Assembly (NCBI GenBank): GCA_005878995.1
Contig: VBME01000187.1
Span: 1-7,517 of the forward strand
Length of the DNA: 7,517 nucleotides
Reading direction: 5' to 3'
Source: Methanobacteriota archaeon
Lineage (GTDB): Archaea; Thermoplasmatota; Thermoplasmata; RBG-16-68-12
Of the stretch, positions 5,383 to 7,517 are shown in pieces. How positions within the stretch are numbered: position 1 is the stretch's first letter; each line of letters begins with the position of its first letter. The notes beneath the pieces are model-generated. The model searched no databases. It had not been told where the DNA came from and was given only the letters and a program-made list of their open reading frames with translations. A program made the position numbers and the translations under genes.

Positions 5383-5895
5383 ATGGGACATGGCAGCCGT
5401 GGCCTGAAGCGGATGCGATTCGCCTTGGATCGCGTGGTCCCCTTCCCGCGCGACTCGGTGTTCGCCTGGTGGACCGACTTCCGAGAGGACGACCACCAAC
5501 ACCCGAACTCTCCTGCTCGAAGCACACGTCTCATCCTCCGGCGGAGCGGGAATGAAATCTGGTTGCGGGACCGAGCCACACGACCCGCCCCTGTGACGAT
5601 CGATGAGCACGTGACCCTCGATCCTCCGAACGGCTATTCCGTTGCCGCACGGTATCCGGGCGCGGACGTCCGGTACGCGTACCGATTCAGCGCGGAAGGC
5701 GACGGCACCCAGGTCACTCTGGACGTCGACATCCGGCCGAGGCACATCGGTCGGATCCTCGTCCCGGTCGCCGCGGCATGGTGGCGGCGGTACACGGAGC
5801 GGGATCTTGACTTCCACTTGCGAGCGATGGCTACGGATCTATCCTCGTCTGCATCGGCTAGCCGTGTGGCCATTGGCCGCGGACAATCTCGTTGA
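5383..5895 (+). CDS. SRPBCC (START/Bet v1-like) family protein
   Basis: The 170-residue protein shows the layout of a SRPBCC helix-grip domain, a fold that encloses a hydrophobic ligand. Visible: a first strand ALDRVVPFPRDSVFAWWTDF (14-33) with the typical Trp-Thr-Asp-Phe after helix 1, a strand RLILRRSGNEIWLRD (49-63), a central DEHVTLDPPNGY (74-85, matching the common 'V.L.PP' element), a hairpin YAYRFSAEGDGTQVTLDVDI (99-118) in which GDGT is a common turn, and a long C-terminal helix (about 125-153) ending TDLSS. The ligand is unknown. Start: ATG 5383 is one promoter distance from a TATA-like element; ATG 5413 (residue 11) is the better fold start and remains possible. The last 12 codons overlap the convergent winged-helix gene and look unstructured. 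Confidence 0.75.
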   Translation: MGHGSRGLKRMRFALDRVVPFPRDSVFAWWTDFREDDHQHPNSPARSTRLILRRSGNEIWLRDRATRPAPVTIDEHVTLDPPNGYSVAARYPGADVRYAYRFSAEGDGTQVTLDVDIRPRHIGRILVPVAAAWWRRYTERDLDFHLRAMATDLSSSASASRVAIGRGQSR

Positions 5896-6151
5896 CCCAC
5901 TGGACGAGCCTGCGATACGCCTCGGCGCCTTTCGGGAGAAGGACCACCCGCTCGTGCCCGTCTGGGTTGCCCGCGAGGACGACGAGACCTTTCGCGAGCA
6001 TCCAGTTCAGATAGCGCGAGAACACATCGTAATTCACATTCGCTGCGACTTGCAGTCGAGTCTTGAGCATCGGAGCGTCCTCACGCCACAGACGTTCCAG
6101 GAGTCGAGCCACCACGTAGAGGTCCGGCCGCTCGAGGTCCCGCCCAGCCAT
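5858..6151 (-). CDS. Small winged-helix transcriptional regulator (HTH_45/PadR-like archaeal type)
   Basis: The 97-residue protein matches the pattern of the short archaeal winged-helix regulators: helix 1 LYVVARLLERLWRE (11-24), helix 2 MLKTRLQVAANVNY (28-41), recognition helix YDVFSRYLNWMLAKGLV (41-57), a two-strand wing VVLAGNPDGHERVVLLPKG (57-75), and a closing helix AEAYRRLVQWVNEIV (76-90) probably for dimerisation. 'NVNYDVFSRYLNWMLAKGLV' followed by 'LxPKGxEAYR' is the characteristic signature of this group. There is no sensor domain. It starts 4 bases after the stop of the membrane-protein gene on the same strand, so the two are an operon. It ends tail-to-tail inside the SRPBCC gene (overlap 5858-5895). 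It may control its own operon or the adjacent SRPBCC gene; the target is not shown by the sequence. Confidence 0.85.
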   Translation of the reverse strand: MAGRDLERPDLYVVARLLERLWREDAPMLKTRLQVAANVNYDVFSRYLNWMLAKGLVVLAGNPDGHERVVLLPKGAEAYRRLVQWVNEIVRGQWPHG

Positions 6152-6155
6152 CGTT

Positions 6156-7385
6156 TCACAGGTCCTCGATGTACCGGCTCATCTCGGCGCGGATCCGGTC
6201 GATCCGCCCTTTCCAGTCGCGGAGGGCTCTCTGCGTCTCCTCCTCCCACCGACGTTTCCAACGTCGGTAAAATAGAGTCGCGATGACGGAAAGCGTGATT
6301 CCGAGCGACCCCAAGAGCGCCGCGAGCAAGGGATTGAAGAACACGAAGGAGAAGGCGGCGGAGACGAGGGAGAACGACCAAACCGCGGCGACGAGGATGA
6401 AGAGCCCCGCCGCGGGGTCGCGATTCAGGCCGCCGCGTCGCGAGACCTGGATCCAGGAGGGGACCTCGACGGAGGCATCCATGAGCAGTTCGAATGCGCT
6501 CGGCTCGCTCCCTTCCGGCGCACCGGGAGCCGAAGCCCTCGCCATTGCGGCGCGAAGCCGCTCGGCGTGAGCGCGATGCAGGAGGACATTTGGCCGGAGC
6601 CGGACTCGTATGAGGATACCGAGCGGGATTGCCGCCGCCGCCACCGCAGCGGTCGCGCGGGCTGCGCCCATCGTCATCCGGGCGGTGAAATCCCCATTGA
6701 CGTCCATCGAGAAGAGGATGAACGCGAAGAGCCAGACGATAATGGCTCCACCGATGACGATCGTCTGAAGGTCCCAATAGTTAGAGCGGAGTGCCTCGGT
6801 CGCTTCCGCGGCGGCCCGGTGCGCCTCCGAGAGCGTCTCCAGAAGCACGGATCGGGTGCGGTCCTCGACGGGAATCGCGGGGAGCGAGCCGTCCACGGGC
6901 AGCAGGGGGGCGACCACGGATGTGGAGAAAGACCAGGCCCGAAGGAAGCCGTACGCCGCAAGCCCAAGGCCCGCCAGACCGGTGTAGACGATGATCAGGA
7001 GCGTGAGGAGCGTGCCCCACCCGGAAGGCGTCGCGAACGGCTGGTACAGGACGCGGCAGCCCGATGGCGTCGGGCGGGCCGTGACGAGGATCGCGGAAAA
7101 GGATCCAATTCGAACGGTCAACCGACCTGGGGATTCAGCGACCCGATAGCCCATCAGACGGAGGCGGTTCGCCAGGTACGCGAGCGCCGCCCCCGGTTCC
7201 GCCCGTACGTCCCGCACCGGGTACTTCGGGAGGAACGTGATTCCGAGGAACGCGCCCCCCGCCACAATGATGCCGAAGAAAAGCACGAAGAAGAGCTCGA
7301 AATGTGAGAAGGCGTAGAACAGGAGGGCGGCATCGGTTCCCGCCGCGGCGACTAGCGCCAAGACTTCGGAACGCATCGCATCCAC
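6156..7385 (-). CDS. Six-segment membrane protein of unknown function
   Basis: I do not recognise this 409-residue family. Predicted membrane segments by hydrophobicity: 30-52, 124-149, 207-226, 240-262, 325-349 and 351-374. Between segments 1 and 2 lies a soluble alpha/beta-like stretch (about 58-118), which includes AALAYLANRLRLMGYRVAESPGRL (66-89) and beta-rich LTVRIGSFSAILVTARP; this is a common shape for a small membrane-anchored domain. Residues 163-205 form an acidic/helical loop, 263-318 a second soluble loop, and the end (372-409) is a charged Arg/Glu/Trp-rich helix, likely coiled coil. Start: GTG 7385 gives the longest frame; ATG 7376, three codons later, has GGTGG about 5 bases upstream and is equally likely. 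It is co-transcribed with the downstream winged-helix gene, so its role may be linked to that regulator (for example as its signal partner), but this is speculation. Confidence 0.75.
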   Translation of the reverse strand: MDAMRSEVLALVAAAGTDAALLFYAFSHFELFFVLFFGIIVAGGAFLGITFLPKYPVRDVRAEPGAALAYLANRLRLMGYRVAESPGRLTVRIGSFSAILVTARPTPSGCRVLYQPFATPSGWGTLLTLLIIVYTGLAGLGLAAYGFLRAWSFSTSVVAPLLPVDGSLPAIPVEDRTRSVLLETLSEAHRAAAEATEALRSNYWDLQTIVIGGAIIVWLFAFILFSMDVNGDFTARMTMGAARATAAVAAAAIPLGILIRVRLRPNVLLHRAHAERLRAAMARASAPGAPEGSEPSAFELLMDASVEVPSWIQVSRRGGLNRDPAAGLFILVAAVWSFSLVSAAFSFVFFNPLLAALLGSLGITLSVIATLFYRRWKRRWEEETQRALRDWKGRIDRIRAEMSRYIEDL

Positions 7386-7409
7386 CTAGTGCGACAGACG
7401 TCGCCCACT

Positions 7410-7429
7410 GGATAGGAGTAACTCCATCC
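7410..7429 (-). promoter_or_regulatory. Palindromic operator candidate upstream of the membrane-protein/winged-helix operon
   Basis: GGAGT-A-ACTCC (7415-7425) is a perfect inverted repeat flanked by GGAT (7410-7413) and ATCC (7426-7429), which extend the dyad with one unpaired A. It lies 25-44 bases before the GTG at 7385, where TATA box and BRE would be for a leaderless transcript. No good TATA box is visible there on the - strand, so the true promoter is uncertain. A dimeric winged-helix protein, such as the one encoded in this operon, is a plausible ligand. Confidence 0.4.
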
Positions 7430-7481
7430 GAATACGTGTCCCGGGCGGGGTACTTTCGGTCACCTCTCCCCTCCGCCCCCG

Positions 7482-7490
7482 CCTTTATAT
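7482..7490 (+). promoter_or_regulatory. TATA box, probably for a divergent gene beyond the window
   Basis: CTTTATATC sits in very GC-rich DNA. On the + strand TTTATAT fits the archaeal TATA box and predicts transcription starting near 7510, with a gene starting at or beyond the window edge. On the other strand the same bases read GATATAAAG and could serve the - strand operon with a leader of roughly 75 bases, so a shared bidirectional use is not excluded. Nothing else was recognised in 7430-7517 apart from two CGCCAT units (7491-7502). Confidence 0.5.
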
Positions 7491-7517
7491 CGCCATCGCC
7501 ATCGAATCGAGGGGAAG

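Noticed and set aside
4087..5817. Long minus-strand open frame (576 codons) across herA and the next two genes
   Set aside because: Asp/Arg/Glu-rich composition without hydrophobic core or motifs, typical of antisense shadows in GC-rich DNA; it lies opposite well-supported genes.
6567..7307. Plus-strand open frame antisense to the membrane protein
   Set aside because: Highly charged, repetitive Arg/Glu/Asp composition; the minus-strand reading gives clean membrane segments.
1..7517. CRISPR array, tRNA or rRNA genes
   Set aside because: No regularly spaced identical repeats and no cloverleaf or rRNA-like conserved stretch were noticed on either strand.

Overview
The window looks like chromosomal DNA of a GC-rich archaeon, plausibly Thermoplasmatota-like (lineage guess only). 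Reasons: a rad50-nurA-herA repair operon, which is an archaeal hallmark; TATA-box promoters placed so that transcripts would be leaderless; ATGA start/stop overlaps between operon genes; and an archaeal-type winged-helix regulator.

Left half (1-4624, + strand): the 3' end of rad50, then nurA and herA. These encode the DNA double-strand-break end-resection machinery (Rad50 ATPase, NurA nuclease, HerA translocase); mre11 would be expected upstream, outside the window. A complete tnpB of the IS200/IS605 (IS1341-like, no tnpA) superfamily sits between rad50 and nurA. The insertion is almost seamless. The sequence ATGA occurs at both edges (725-728 and 2040-2043). Removing one copy plus the 1311 bases between them would recreate a rad50/nurA ATGA overlap like the surviving nurA/herA one (3071-3074). 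Both edges carry hairpins typical of the family. The right-end hairpin also contains a Shine-Dalgarno-like GAGGT ahead of nurA. The 3' end of tnpB has the layout of an omega-RNA whose guide would be the first codons of nurA. The RuvC residues and the zinc-binding cysteines of TnpB are present, so the nuclease may be active or co-opted.

Middle (4625-5895, + strand): a seven-segment membrane protein resembling the DUF4203/TMEM198-like family, with its own TATA box and a poly-proline tail. It is followed by a SRPBCC (START-like) protein whose promoter region holds a 16-base-period repeat.

Right part (5858-7385, - strand): a two-gene operon, transcribed leftward, with an unrecognised six-segment membrane protein followed 4 bases later by a small winged-helix regulator. 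The regulator ends tail-to-tail inside the SRPBCC gene (38-base overlap). A palindrome lies just upstream of the membrane-protein start. The last 130 bases are a divergent intergenic region with a strong TATA box that points to a gene beyond the window. No rRNA, tRNA or CRISPR array was seen.
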